NCBI RefSeq assembly: GCF_018687715.1
Contig: NC_056758.1
Span: forward strand, 19,220,001-19,284,000
DNA: 64,000 nucleotides
DNA from: Carya illinoinensis
Taxonomy: Eukaryota > Streptophyta > Magnoliopsida > Fagales > Juglandaceae
Reading direction: 5' to 3'
The translations under genes and the position numbers were made by a program. Below, piece after piece: positions 11,273 to 22,936 of the stretch (the first letter of the stretch is position 1; each line of letters opens with the position of its first letter). The notes below the pieces were generated by a model that saw nothing but the letters and a program-made list of their open reading frames with translations, searched no databases and was not told the origin of the DNA.

Positions 11273-11701
11273 TTGTGAGTCCCAATGAAATGTGTTTGAA
11301 TATAAATATGTTGAGATATGTGTTTGAATATATGAAGTAGATTGAGATGATTTTATCATTTTTATGAGAAATTGAAAAAGTAATGAATCTCACTAATGAT
11401 TAGTTTGAGATGGATTGAGATCATTTTATAGTTTTAGGAAACCGATGTCCATTTTGTTGGACAGATAGTGCTATCCACCCAATGTTTTCCATTGGGTGTA
11501 CCACTGGTGCAATTTTTTTTTTTCTTTCAATCATTTTTTAAACATCTTTAAACAATTTTTAAAAATAAAAAATATACATATTCACTAATAGTCGTTTTAT
11601 TAATCATTAAGTAAAAAAATTAAAAAATAAAATAAAATACATAAGGGGTTAAAATGAAGAGGCAAAACTATGGGACAAGATAGCATTTTCCTTTGTGGGG
11701 C

Positions 11702-12092
11702 TATGGATATTGTGCGGGGATGTTTAGAAATAATTTTTATTTCATTTCTTCTCATCTCATATCATCTTATCCCATTTTATCCAATCTCATTTCATTTTCA
11801 AATATCACTCAAATACAAATACTTTTAAACTAATCATTACAACTTTTCCAAACTTTTAAACGAAATACAATTTAATTTTTTTAAAATTTCAAAATAAGAA
11901 TAATGTTTAAAAATTATATTCTAACAATATTTCAATTTTATAATATTTTTATTCAACATTTTCTCTCTCATTTTTCAAAATTTTATAAAACATCATTATA
12001 ACTCAAAAAAATTTATTACTATTCATAAATTATTTTATTACTATTTATAAATTTTTCTTCTCATTTTATTTTTCTAACATCCCCTAAATCTC
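11702..12092. mobile_element. MITE-like element with GGGGATGTT ends
   Basis: About 390 bp bounded by GCGGGGATGTTTAG and CTAACATCCCC, imperfect terminal inverted repeats. The interior is non-coding, rich in CTCATCTCAT-type and AACTTTTCCAAACTTT motifs shared with the family at 17-18 kb. No transposase is present, so it would depend on another element. Confidence 0.55.
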
Positions 12093-12501
12093 TTATGCAT
12101 GGCTTTGTACTCCACTTTGCAACAACTTCGTACACCTCTCTTCACATCATACCTGTCTTCTGTTGAAGTGCTTTGGTGAGATCCATTTTACACTATGAGT
12201 AATGGTACATGTAACACCATTTTTACAATCTTTTATATAATCATTTATTAAAAAGAGGCTATTTATATAAAGTGATGTTAATTTATAAGTTCCATTACAA
12301 AAATACTCCTAATTTAAAATATAGTTATATAAATAGTTGTAAAAAAAGATTATATGTCTATCATTTTCCTTCACATATACCTCTCTTTTCTTTTCTTTTT
12401 CTTCAAGAAACTCTCAACGGCATTAGAACCAAAATATTTTGCTTTTGGAAACATATATGATGATATTTGATACGATTTTAAGAAAATGTGTATATTATTT
12501 A
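12093..12501. other. AT-rich spacer, no gene seen
   Basis: Left flank of the solo LTR at 12507. I see no gene-like signal. The 62-codon frame at 12272 has no support. Confidence 0.35.
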
Positions 12502-13781
12502 GCCATTGTGATGACCCGCTTTTACGTGTATTTTCACTGAATTGTTGTTTTTATTTTAATTAATATATTGGTTTATTTATTTTAAATTAATGTATTTTAA
12601 ATTGGTTTTAATTTATTTGATGTTGTGTTTAATTTATTTTAGTCGTTTTACGGTTTTTAATATCGTTTTCGGCTGATCGGTTTTTGGTCTCCGGAGTGAG
12701 GATTGGACCTCATTTCTTTTCTTTCCTCCTTTTCTTTTTCCCTTTTTCCTTTTCTTTTTCTTCTTTTCTTTTTCTTCTTCTTTTTCTTCCCGTTTTCTCT
12801 CTCCCCGCGCAGCCCCCTTATCCTACCCCTTCCCGTCGCCGCCCCTTTGACCACCCAGTTCTCTGCCGTCCGGCAACCGTTTAGTGCACCGCTACCACCA
12901 TTCTCTTCCCCTTCCACCAGAGATCATCTCCACCAATTTTCAGAGCCATCGGACCAGCCGTTAGCCTTCGAGAGCCACCGGAAGTCGCTGCACCTGCTCT
13001 ATTTTTACCCCTGTCGCCGGTTGCTTTCGCAGCCCAGAACCGCCACTCGCCGGTGGCATGGCCTACACCACCCACCCAGTTTTCTTCCCCTCTCACCGGT
13101 GAACATCCCCACCAAGTTTCACCTCCATCCGAGCCACCGTTAGCCACCACGAGCTCCTCCAAGCCATACGGTTTTTCACCGTTTCCGGCGCCGTCGCACC
13201 ACCTCCGGCCACTTCTTTTCACAGCTTCTTCCCCTACCTCTTACCGACCTAAACCACCCATTTCCGGCCTCGATCCATTCCCGGAGCAGCTCCCACGAGC
13301 TCAACTCCGTTCAGCCCCTTTTTGGCCTTCGGCCGCCATTTCCACCACCACCCACGGTCAAAACTCGGTTTCTTTAGCTTCATAAATATCTCAAGACCAT
13401 TCCCTATCAATTTCGTACCTTGGTTTGTCCCCATTCAAAAATGGGTAATTTATTACCCACGGCAACAGTGTAAATTACACTGTTACGTTGCTCTTCCTCC
13501 GCCGTTTGCAACGCCGCGAGCTTTCAAAAAATACCATATAGCACTGTAAGTATTTTCCAAACCCTATTTTCAGATTTAAATATATATTGCTCTTTCAATT
13601 ATTTTATCTGCTGGTTGGTTGATTCCGAATTGAGTCCGAGGAGTTCGGGGGTCGGATGGATGGAGGACGGAGTTGCCTGTTTTATTGAATTATGTTGGTT
13701 GATTATTTTTGTGCATTGATATGGCATTACATGGTGCATTGATGGCTTGCAAAATTTCATATTGCAGATTTTACAAGTTCG

Positions 13782-14013
13782 CTCGAGCGGAGGCTTTTGG
13801 CCGCTCGAGCGAATTCAGGCAGATTCAAACGCTCGACTGCCGCTCGACAGGGAGCTCGAGCGGGTTGCTGAAAAATGAAGATCGCTCGAGCGGAGACATT
13901 GGCCGCTCGAGCGAAATCAGGAAGAGTCGAACGCTCGATGTGCGCTCGATAGGACGCTCGAGCAAAATCAGGCAGAGTCGAACGCTCGACGCGCGCTCGA
14001 CACCCCGCTCGAG
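13782..14013 (+). repeat. CTCGAG palindrome array (copy 2)
   Basis: Seven CTCGAG hexamers start at 13782, 13804, 13855, 13885, 13906, 13957 and 14008, with spacings of 22, 51, 30, 21, 51 and 51 bp. Most sit in CGCTCGAGCG. The array ends about 50 bp before the TATA box, which suggests an enhancer role in U3 (inference). Confidence 0.8.
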
Positions 14014-14059
14014 CGAACATCGTATTTTGACAGATTTTAGGTTTTCCGCCGTGGGACCA

Positions 14060-14067
14060 TATAAAAG
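14060..14067 (+). promoter_or_regulatory. TATA box of nested LTR
   Basis: TATAAAAG at the same place relative to the array as 365-372 in the other copy. Confidence 0.6.
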
Positions 14068-16052
14068 GCCATTCTTCACTCTAGAGCCGCGGTTTTTGAC
14101 TGGAGAACACTCTTTGGGAGAGAAAAACATAGCTAGAGGGATTCAAATCATTTGTTTTGGAGACGGAATTCCAATTTATTGCACGTACGTTGGATTCATA
14201 CACGAGCACGGACGGGAGAAAGGCGTTGAATCGTTCCCTTGAGCTTTTGACGACCAGTTGAGGCTGCAAGGAGGATTTTTCAGTGTTTATTTTCTTCTTC
14301 CCATCTTCTCAGAACAATTATGGTGAATTCGTTTATGTTGAATTCCAATTCTAGCATGAGCTAAATTTTCTTCTTTCTAGGAAAACGATGTAACCTAATT
14401 CCGAACTATGCTTGTTTGTCCATGCTAATTTAATGCAAATTCTCTCTTTGTTTATCTGATTTATTCTGAGTTTAATGCTTCTAATTAACTGGCCATTGAT
14501 TAGATGATTATTAATCTTGTGATTTGCTATCGAAAGAGGGAATCATAGGGTAGATCTTGGATATTTCAGCATAGGTAAGTATAGAGCTCGAAAGACTTGT
14601 ATGAACCTGTGTAGTAATTAAATCATTGGTCTTATTGCGTTCTTGATTATTTAATTTGCATACTCTTGTGTGAATTGATAAACTAGAATCACTTCCAATT
14701 GACTATCGAAAGAGGCTTTTGGATGAATTAGAGATTTGCTAATAGACAAAAGAGGTTTAAGTTAAATTAGCTGGATGAGAAAAGCATAGTGAAGAATTAT
14801 GGTGAAATCGATTTCCTAGAAGTTTTCTTCCCTATTGAATTTGATCTTCAAACATCAGTTTTACTTTCTTTGCTTATTTCTCTTGAGTTGATCTAGTTTT
14901 ATTTGCTACTACAAAAACCTTAGCGATTCCTCTAGATAAAATTGAGATTAGTAAAATTTTGGTATTTGGCAAGAGTAAGGTACCAATCCCTGAGGACGAT
15001 ACTCTACTTATTACTTTACTATAAAACTACGATACTGTGCACTTGCAGTTTTGCACCGGTCATGCATGCACGTGTGTTTTTGTTTAAGTGTAAAAAGCCT
15101 GTGTATTGGCATAAGTGGACTTACGGGTGCGTGTGTATCACGACCCCAAGCCGGGATGGGGTATTATCTCGATGGAGCTCCTCTGGTCACTCGGGAGCGG
15201 AATAAACTGAGTGATATCCCCTGAGTTGTCGCTGGGCAACGACGGGAGCGGGGGCTAGGGGGTGCTTGACTACGAACGCACCGGGCGCAGAACCAGGCAT
15301 CGCTCTACGCACCGACTCCGTGGCTCTTCGCTGGCGAGGGCTAGAGGATGCTTGGCTACGAACACGTGGGACGTGGAACTGGGCATCGCTCGTTAGGTGT
15401 CACATGCGTGGTGGTACTCTGCGGTGTGGCACTGGAGCCAGGGTGTGCGGATGACCCCTAGGGGAGGTCATGGTGCATACGGGTTAAAATGGTTTTTGGT
15501 TTGAGACGGTTATAGAGGCCAAATGTGACTTTTGGCGTGGTTTTTGGAAAAGATGTGTTTTTGGGCTAAATGGGATTTTTGGCGTGTGTGGAAAAATATG
15601 TTTTATGGGTTTTGTGCATTGGGCATACTTCATGCATTTTGTTTGAGTTTTATGTGTTTTTATCTGGTGGTGTTTGGATTTTACTTGCCTGCGGTACCAT
15701 TTTTGGTTCCGTAGATTTTGGTGCAGGATTCAAGGAGGAGGAGGAGGCTAACCCGAGGATGCGGCTCCGCCGGAGTTTTGAGTCGAAGTTATGCTTTATA
15801 GTCTGGTTTAAAACTATATTCGTGTTTTGTAATATTTTATTTATGTATATTTTAAATGGCTTGTATTATATTAAGAAAATTCTGGTACTTAGTTATATGA
15901 CTCTCGTTATCCGCTGCGTATTTCTTTGTGCACATATGTTGCTTTTGCACACACTTGGCACTCGTCGTTAGGGTGGTGACCCGGGTTGTCACCATCCGGA
16001 CGTCTCGATTTCCCCGTATCCGTGCGTGGGGATTTGGGGGCGTCACAGCCAT

Positions 16053-17126
16053 GATCTCAAATAAGTTGTGTAATTTGTGAACAATATAAAAACTAAGGTA
16101 TAAACGCGCGGTTTTACTATATGTGAAATCATTATTTATCTAAAATATTTAAACCAATGAAAAGATATAAATTTAGTTATTTATATTATATTTTTAATAC
16201 TCCATCTCAAGTGTGAGCCAAATTTTTCTTCAATAAATGAGCCTATCATATGAAATATTTAATTAAATGAGATAAATTATAAAATTAGAATTCGAATTCA
16301 AAACCTGACTGGCTCTAATGCCATGTGAAATTACTGGTTATTTAAAAAATCTAAGCCAATGGAAATACATAGGTTTTTATTATTTATATTATATTTTTAA
16401 CACTATAAGGGCCATACAAATTAAAAATATTATACCCATAGCATTATTTGATTTTTTTTTTAAGAGATCAAATTTGGCATGATTAAAATCTCCAATAAAA
16501 CTTCATGTCAAACAATCCAAGTTTGGAATGGTGCTATACAATTTATTAATCAAATTTGAACATGATTGGATAAGTAATTTTACTAAGCTATCACATCTAA
16601 ATCAATACAATAAAGTTTGGTGTAGAGAAAATAATTAAACTCAAAATAATGTTGAAACACTTTTTAGGAATATTTAAGAGCACAAAGAAATCAAGCTAAA
16701 TCAAACTCTAGAGTGCTGAGACTTTTTTATTTCTCAAAATGAAAGTGAGATTCAAATGCAAAATTATGAGTAAAATAACCGATGGGCTTTTATTAACTGA
16801 ATGTATTGTTTTGTTCAATAAGTGCAGTTAAATTTAATTGCCCACATAGGTTGGATGGAACTGTAATTTTGTTTATTTCACTTGAAATTGATAATATCAA
16901 TTTAATAAAACACAAGATCTTTTGGTCATTGTTGGTATATTATTCATTGATAAGATATATTGAGAGTCATTCCAAAATATTCTAAATAATTTCATTGATG
17001 GCAGATAACACAAGCTACTTCACCAATAAACTATATTAATTATTGAATTGTGTCCTATCAAAAAAAAAAATGTTGAATTGTGAGTATATTTTGTTATGGT
17101 ATATATATTCACAATCCAAAATAATT
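16053..17126. other. AT-rich intergenic sequence, no gene seen
   Basis: Non-coding by inspection, with no RNA gene recognised. It contains two roughly similar passages (near 16120-16210 and 16310-16400) reading GTGAAATCATT...CTAAGCCAATG...TTATTTATATTATATTTTTAA, a diverged direct repeat. Confidence 0.4.
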
Positions 17127-17346
17127 AGGCCTCGTTATACAGTTCAGATGAGATGAGATAAGATATTTTGTTAAAAATTGAATAAAATATTGTTATAATA
17201 TAATTTTTTAATATTAATTTTGTTTTGAGATTTGAAAAAGTTGAATTGTTTATTATATTTTATATGAGAATTTGAGAAAGTTGTAATGATTATAAGATAT
17301 AAGATGAGATAAAATAATTTGATTTTGTATAATCAAACCGGCCCTT
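17127..17346. mobile_element. MITE-like element, GAGATGAGAT family
   Basis: About 220 bp from AGGCCTCGTTATACAG to AATCAAACCGGCCCT. Runs of GATGAGAT lie near both ends and the core AAAATTGAATAAAATATTG is shared with neighbouring units. Non-coding. Confidence 0.5.
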
Positions 17347-17689
17347 ATTTTCAACAAGAAGTATGGCCAAATACCATTGTTATTGTTAAATATAAAAAGA
17401 ATTAAAAGATGTTTACAAACTAATATGGTAGGATATGGTATTTCAAATCTACTTATGATAATAAAAAGTTTTATATGTAACACATTGTATCAAATCACTT
17501 GAATTTATAAATTGATTTTTTTATAATTATTTTAGTAAATCAAATCATTCATTAATTATAAAATTATAATGATTATTATGGTAAATTACAAAGACAAATC
17601 GCTCTTCCCCATGAAACTTTTCAAGTTTCAAACCAAAACTGTAAGAGTAAGGGATCATTAAGGCATTTTGAGTATTTTATAATTTTGGG

Positions 17690-18120
17690 GATAGTAGTGA
17701 AATGATTTGAATTAAATTGTTTTGTTAGATTTTTGGAAAGGAAAGATAAAAAGTTAAATAAAAATATTACGCATTTAAAAAAATTTAATATAATTTATAA
17801 ATTAAATTGTTTTATGAAAAGATAAAAAGTTGAATAAAAATATTACAAAATTAAAAAATTGTTTGAATATAATTTTTTAATATAATTTTTATTTTCAAAT
17901 TTGTAGAAGTTGTAATTATTTTAGCATTTTATTTTGAAGTTTGTAAGAGTTATATTGGTTTTTGTATTTAGATAATGATTGTGTAATGATTATATCAAAA
18001 TGTTGAAAATTTAAAATTGAAAAATATTTTGTATTTGAGTGATGTTTGACAATAAATTGTAAACATTTTTGGAAAGTTTGAGAATTATGTGTCTTATCTC
18101 TGTGTCCAAACGTCCCCATA
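17690..18120 (+). mobile_element. MITE-like unit
   Basis: Shares, in the same order, GTTGAATAAAAATATTAC, GAATATAATTTTTTAATAT, GTTGTAATTA, GTAATGATT and TTTGTATTTGAGTGAT with the unit at 18481-18830. It ends near CCAAACGTCCCCATAAGGG. Non-coding. Confidence 0.5.
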
Positions 18121-18480
18121 AGGGTATGTTTGAACACTATAAGAATTCTTTTGGATTATAAAAATTCTCAAAACTTCTTATAATTTTGTTCATAAATATC
18201 ATTTAAACATAAAACACTTTTTAATTTTAAATTTTTAATACTTTTATCTAATCATTACCTAATCATTATTCAAACACAATAACTAATACAACCTTTCAAA
18301 CTTTAAAATAAAACACAAAAATAATATAACTTTTATAAACATCAAAACCAAAATAATATTAAACTTTTTAACTTTATAATATTTTTATTAAATATTTTTA
18401 CTTTCATTTTACAAAATTCAATAAAACATTTCCACTCCAACCATTTCATTGTTATTTACAAAATTCTAAAATACTGAACA
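18121..18480 (-). mobile_element. MITE-like unit, left arm of an inverted pair
   Basis: Its reverse complement follows the same motif order as 18481-18830 (ATATTATAAAGTT, TTTTAAAGTTTGAAAGGTTGTA, AGGTAATGATTAGAT). The two units are head-to-head copies that abut directly. Confidence 0.55.
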
Positions 18481-18830
18481 TGTTTGCGTAATGAGATGAG
18501 ATGATAGTTCTATTAATAGTAGTAAAATAGTTTGTAAATAGTAATGAAATGATTTGATTTAGCATGTTTTATTGGGTTTTGGGAAAGAATAGAGAAAATG
18601 TTGAATAAATATTATAAAGTTCAAAAATTATTTGAATATAATTTTTTAATATAGTTTTTGTTTTGAAAACTGAAAAAGTAGTATTGTATTTTGTGTTTTC
18701 TTTCTAAGTTTAGAAAAGTTGTAACAATTAGGTAATGATTAAATTAAAAACTTGAAAATTTGAAACTGAAAAATATTTTGTATTTGAGTGATATTTAAAA
18801 GAGAAATTTTTTTGGAACCGAATAGATAAC
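18481..18830 (+). mobile_element. MITE-like unit, right arm of an inverted pair
   Basis: Begins TGTTTGCGTAATGAGATGAGATG and runs to about TTTGAGTGATATTTAAAAGAG. Non-coding. With 18121-18480 it would form a long imperfect hairpin if transcribed through. Confidence 0.55.
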
Positions 18831-18959
18831 ATCGGTTTTGAAAACTTAAAAACCTATATGAACTGATTTATCACCAAAATAAAAACTTTTGATTTTTTCG
18901 ATTTTCCATCCGGTCTGGTTTTTCTGATTTATCTTTTACACATGTGACACTACATAAAT

Positions 18960-20661
18960 TGTGACGCCCCCAAATCCCCACGCACGGATACGGGGAAATC
19001 GAGACGTCCGGATGGTGACAACCCGGGTCACCACCCTATCGATAGTGCCAAGTGTGTGCGAAAGTAACAAATGTGCATGAAAGAACACGCAGCAGATAAC
19101 GAAAGTCATATAACTAAGTACCAGAATTTTCTTAATATAATACAAGTTGTTTAAAACATACATAAATAAAATATTACAAAACACGAATATAGTTTTAAAC
19201 CAAACTATAAAGCATAACTTCGACTCAAAACTCCGACGGAGCCGCATCCTCGGGCTCAGCCTCCTCCTCCTCCTCGAATCCTGCACCAAAATCTACGGAA
19301 CCAAAAATGGTACCGCAGGTAAGTAAAATCCAAACACCACCAGATAAAAGCATATAGAACTCAAACAATATGCATGAAGTGATGCCAATGCGCAAAACCC
19401 ATAAAATCATATTTTTACCACGCACGCCAAAAAATCCCATTTGGCCCAAAAACAAACCCGTTCCAAATATCACGCCAAAAGTCACATTTGGCCTTTATTC
19501 ATCTCAAACCATTATCCATTTTATCCGTATGCACCATGACCTCCCCTAGGGGTCATCCGCACACCCTGGCTCCAGTGCCACACCGCAGAGTACCACCACG
19601 CATGTGACACCTAACGAGCGATGCCCAGTTCCGCACCCCGCACGTTCATAGCCAAGCATCCTCTAGCCCTCGCCAGCGAAGGGCCACGGAGTCGGTGCAT
19701 AGGGCGATGCCCGGTTCCGCGCCCGACGCTTTCGTAGCCAAGCATCCCCTAGCCCCCGCTCCCGTTGTCGCCCAGCGACAACCCAGGGGACATCACTCAG
19801 TTTATTCCGCTCCCGAGTGACCAGAGGAGCTCCACCGAGATAATACCCCATCCCGGCTTGGGGTCGTGATACACACGCACCCGTAAGTCCACTTACGTCA
19901 ATAAACAGGCTTTTCTCAATTAAACAAAAACACACGTGCATGCACCATGTAAATGCTATAACAATGCACAAAAATAATCAACCAACATATATCAATAAAA
20001 CAAGCAACTCCGTCCTCCATCCATCTGACCCCCGAACTCCTCGGACTCAGTCCGGAATCAACCAACCAGCAGATAAAATTATTGAATGAGCAATATATTT
20101 TTAAATCTGAAAATAGGGTTTGAAAAATACTTACAGTGCTATATGGTATTTTTAGAAAGCTTGCGGCGTTGCAAACGGCGGAGAAAAAGCAACGTAACAG
20201 TGAAAATTCACTGTGGCCGTGGGTTGTAAAATACCCACTTTTGAACGGGGACAAACCAGGGCTTGGGATTGATAGGGAATGGTCTAAGGATGATTATGAA
20301 TCTATTGGAAGTGGTGATTGGCCGTGGGTGGCGGCGGAAATGGAGGTTGATGGCTGGATTTCCCAAAATGGAAAGCTAGCTCGTGAGAGCTGTTCCGGTG
20401 ACTATTAGGGGCCGAAAATGGGTGGGTTAGGATGGCAAGGGACCGGTGATGAAGTGGTGAAGAAGTGGTGGCCGGAGGTGGAGTGATGGCGGCGGATCGA
20501 GGCAAAAACCGTGGGAGATTCAAGGGCGTTTTCCGGCCAAACGGCTAGCCGGATGGGGCTGAGGTTCGGTGGGGAGGTGTGCCGGAGGGAGAGGCTTCGA
20601 CCGGTGGGGGCGGTGTGCCGGACGGCGGCGGGTCGAGGGCAGAAGGCAGCTCCGGCGTGGG

Positions 20662-20746
<85 letters not shown>

Positions 20747-21078
20747 GATCGGGAGAGGAAGGAAGAAGAAAAAGAAAAGAAAGAAAAAAGAGAAAAAGAA
20801 AAAAGAAAGAAGAAAAAGAAAAGAGAAAAAAGAAAAAGGGAAAAAGGGAAAAAGAGATTTAGGAAAGAGATGAGGTACAATCCTCATTCCGGGAAAACAA
20901 AACAAAATCGCCGAGAAAGAGATTAAAAACCGCAAAACGACTAAAATAAATAAAACACAACATCAAATAAATTAAAAACCAATTTTAAAACGCAATAAAT
21001 TAAAATAATTAAACTAATATATTAATGAAAATAAAAACAACCCTTCAGTGAAAATACACGCAAAAGCGAGTCATCACA
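18960..21078 (-). mobile_element. Solo LTR of the gag-only family (copy 3)
   Basis: TGTGACGCCCCC to GAGTCATCACA with perfect TAAAT duplications (18955-18959 and 21079-21083), 2119 bp. It carries the twin hairpins at about 20188-20240 and the homopurine region, which here has gained a 79-nt GA microsatellite. Confidence 0.93.
20666..20744 (+). repeat. GA dinucleotide microsatellite
   Basis: A pure GA run of 79 nt, immediately followed, after CCGATC, by about 100 nt of A/G-only sequence. Only this LTR copy shows the expansion. The several ORFs here with Arg-Glu or Ser-Leu runs are artefacts of it. Confidence 0.95.
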
Positions 21079-21148
21079 TAAATTAAGACTTGAGAACTAG
21101 TTACTATAATGCTTATTCTCCGTAAAAGTAGATTTATATTAATAACTT

Positions 21149-22364
21149 TGTTGCCCAGATGACTAACATAAGAGGGGAGTGAATTGAGTTGTATTTAAAA
21201 ATTATAAATTATAAATCAAATACACAATATAAAATACAAACAAAATACGAAACAACAATAAATATAAAAAATAAGAGTAAGAGATAAACAAATTCAGTAT
21301 GTTAACGAGGTTCGGTCCCACTGCCTACGTCCTCGCCTCAAGCTACCCCTTGAGAATCCCCAAATTCACTATTCAACCTCTTTCAGGTGGAGATAGAAAC
21401 TTATTATATTTTTGAACAACACCACTATAAGGGTTCCGTCCAGAACACCATTTACACTTGCAATTACCTTACACGTGGTGATTCAACTATTCCTTGTGTA
21501 AAATACTTTCTACATGCACAAGGGTTATACACACCCTTTTACTGATACAAGAACTGATAGTGGGTAAATTATTAGAGAACACTTCTTAATGAACGAAATA
21601 AAAACAATACATTGCAAACTATATCTCTCTCAAAATGAACAAGGGTTAAAACTCAATATTTAGATAAAAGAGAATCAAAACTTTGAATTAATGTTGTATG
21701 CTCTTGATGTTGTAAATTTAAAGATCTCAAATGATTTATTTATAAGCATATGAAACTTCATATTCAAATTTAAAAATATTCACATGTCAAATACAACATC
21801 ATTCACTTTTCAAAAATTTCAAACCTAATATTTTTACTTTTCACATATAACAAAATGAGTACACTTTACTTTTCAAAATTTTCAAACAAAATCAAATACA
21901 TTTTGTATAAGTCAAAAAGAGTATCAATCACTTTTGAAAATATTCAAATAAAGCATGCACATGTGAAAGATGACAATCATTCATTTTTAATATTTTCAAA
22001 ATTCAAACATTTAATCATGTCATGTACATGTAAAAGATGACAATCAATCATCTTTCAAAATTTTTAAATTTAATTTTCAAAATATTCATGCACATGTGGA
22101 AAATGTATTTTAATGTTTTATGATAAAATATTAATTTTGAGTCTTAATCTTAATTTCAAGTTTTTAAGAGATTTACAACATTACTCTATGAGTTTTAATG
22201 TGAATTTGTTTCCTTATTGTTCATGCTTGGTTCATTGATGTGCTTGACTCCATTGTATACACAACTTGAAATTGAGACTCCTTTATTCTTTGAATTCATT
22301 TGTTATCATCAAAATCTATGTATAGATATATAATTATACGAAACTTGAAATCTTGGGTTCAACA
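21149..22364 (-). mobile_element. 3' LTR of a SIRE-like copia element
   Basis: On the plus strand it runs TGTTGCCC...GTTCAACA, so the ends are inverted TGTTG/CAACA. On the minus strand the adjacent tract at 22365-22380 reads as a polypurine primer (AAAAAGGGAGAT). The interior passage at 21300-21360 (GAGGTTCGGTCCCACTGCCTACG) resembles sequence I recall from SIRE-type LTRs. The matching 5' LTR is missing, so no duplication can be tested; AACTT lies at 21144-21148. Confidence 0.7.
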
Positions 22365-22380
22365 ATCTCCCTTTTTGATA
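22365..22380 (-). other. Polypurine tract of the SIRE-like copia
   Basis: ATCTCCCTTTTTGATA on the plus strand reads AAAAAGGGAGAT on the minus strand, next to the LTR start TGTTGAACCC. This is the expected arrangement at a 3' LTR. Confidence 0.6.
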
Positions 22381-22825
22381 ATGACAAATACTTGATAGAA
22401 CATGAAACCTATATTAATACTTAAGCTTTCCCTAAGAATGTGAGTTAGTTTTTTAAGTAAAAGTATAAATATAATTCCAAACATATATAACAAGTTTAGT
22501 AAAACTATAAATATAATTCCAAGCATATATAACAAGTTTAGCAATTCAAATAATTGTTAATGTTCTAGTCTAAAACTTATCCCTCTTTTGGCATCATTAA
22601 AAAGGATCTGCAGTAAGTAAATGGACTGAAAAAATCGGTATGTTAGTAGAAACTGTAGATAGTTAAAAAATTGGAGCTACCCGTGACCCGACAAGTGTGG
22701 TTAGAGATTTTTAAAATCGCCTGATATTGTTGAAAAAATGATCATTTTCATTCATTTGATACCAAAAAAAAATCACATTACTCCTTGACTTGGATAATAA
22801 CTTATTTTGTTCTTTATGCTATCTC
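22381..22825. other. Post-pol region of the copia, non-coding
   Basis: AT-rich, between the 3' LTR and the antisense ORF. It has a direct repeat AATATAATTCCAA(A/G)CATATATAACAAGTTTAG at about 22469-22500 and 22509-22540. No gene recognised. Confidence 0.4.
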
Positions 22826-22832
22826 TATAAAA
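22826..22832 (+). promoter_or_regulatory. Candidate promoter TATA box for the antisense ORF
   Basis: TATAAAA in a C/T-rich context, 105 bp before the ATG at 22937 and on the strand opposite to the copia genes. The spacing suits a plant core promoter, but a TATA in AT-rich DNA is weak evidence alone. Confidence 0.35.
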
Positions 22833-22936
22833 TCAGTCTTAAAGTTCATCCAATCTACAACAAATCTTCTTTTCATCTATATAACTCATCTGCATTCGTT
22901 CAACATTCTCGCTTTAAGTTTTCAATTCTTTTCTCG

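Larger units (their letters stand above)
13740..15062 (+). mobile_element. Nested solo LTR of the CTCGAG-array family (copy 2)
   Basis: A 1323-bp LTR with ends TGATG...GGTCA, homologous to 44-1337. It is flanked by perfect TGCAT duplications (13735-13739 and 15063-15067). Other family copies show the empty site as one GGTGCATGCACG, proving insertion here. No internal sequence remains, so it is a solo LTR. Confidence 0.95.
12507..16047 (+). mobile_element. Solo LTR of the gag-only family (copy 2), holding a nested solo LTR
   Basis: Begins TGTGATGACCCGC, ends GGGGGCGTCACA and is flanked by a perfect duplication GCCAT (12502-12506 and 16048-16052). Removing the insert at 13740-15067 leaves a normal 2213-bp LTR. 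Within it are the pyrimidine tract (about 12710-12805), a GC-rich block with a 181-bp-spaced internal duplication, the twin hairpins at 13440-13490 and a GTAAGT near 13547. Confidence 0.92.

Noticed and set aside
13782..14013. Regular palindromes that might suggest a CRISPR array
   Set aside because: Spacers are themselves repeated, spacing is irregular, there are no cas genes and the DNA is plant.
20405..20935. Long frames rich in Ser-Leu, Phe or Arg-Glu across purine/pyrimidine tracts (also at 4528-5028, 12703-13143, 27857-28228, 33973-34293, 45821-46285, 58246-58565)
   Set aside because: Products of simple-sequence tracts in the LTR; no domain, and frames shift between copies.
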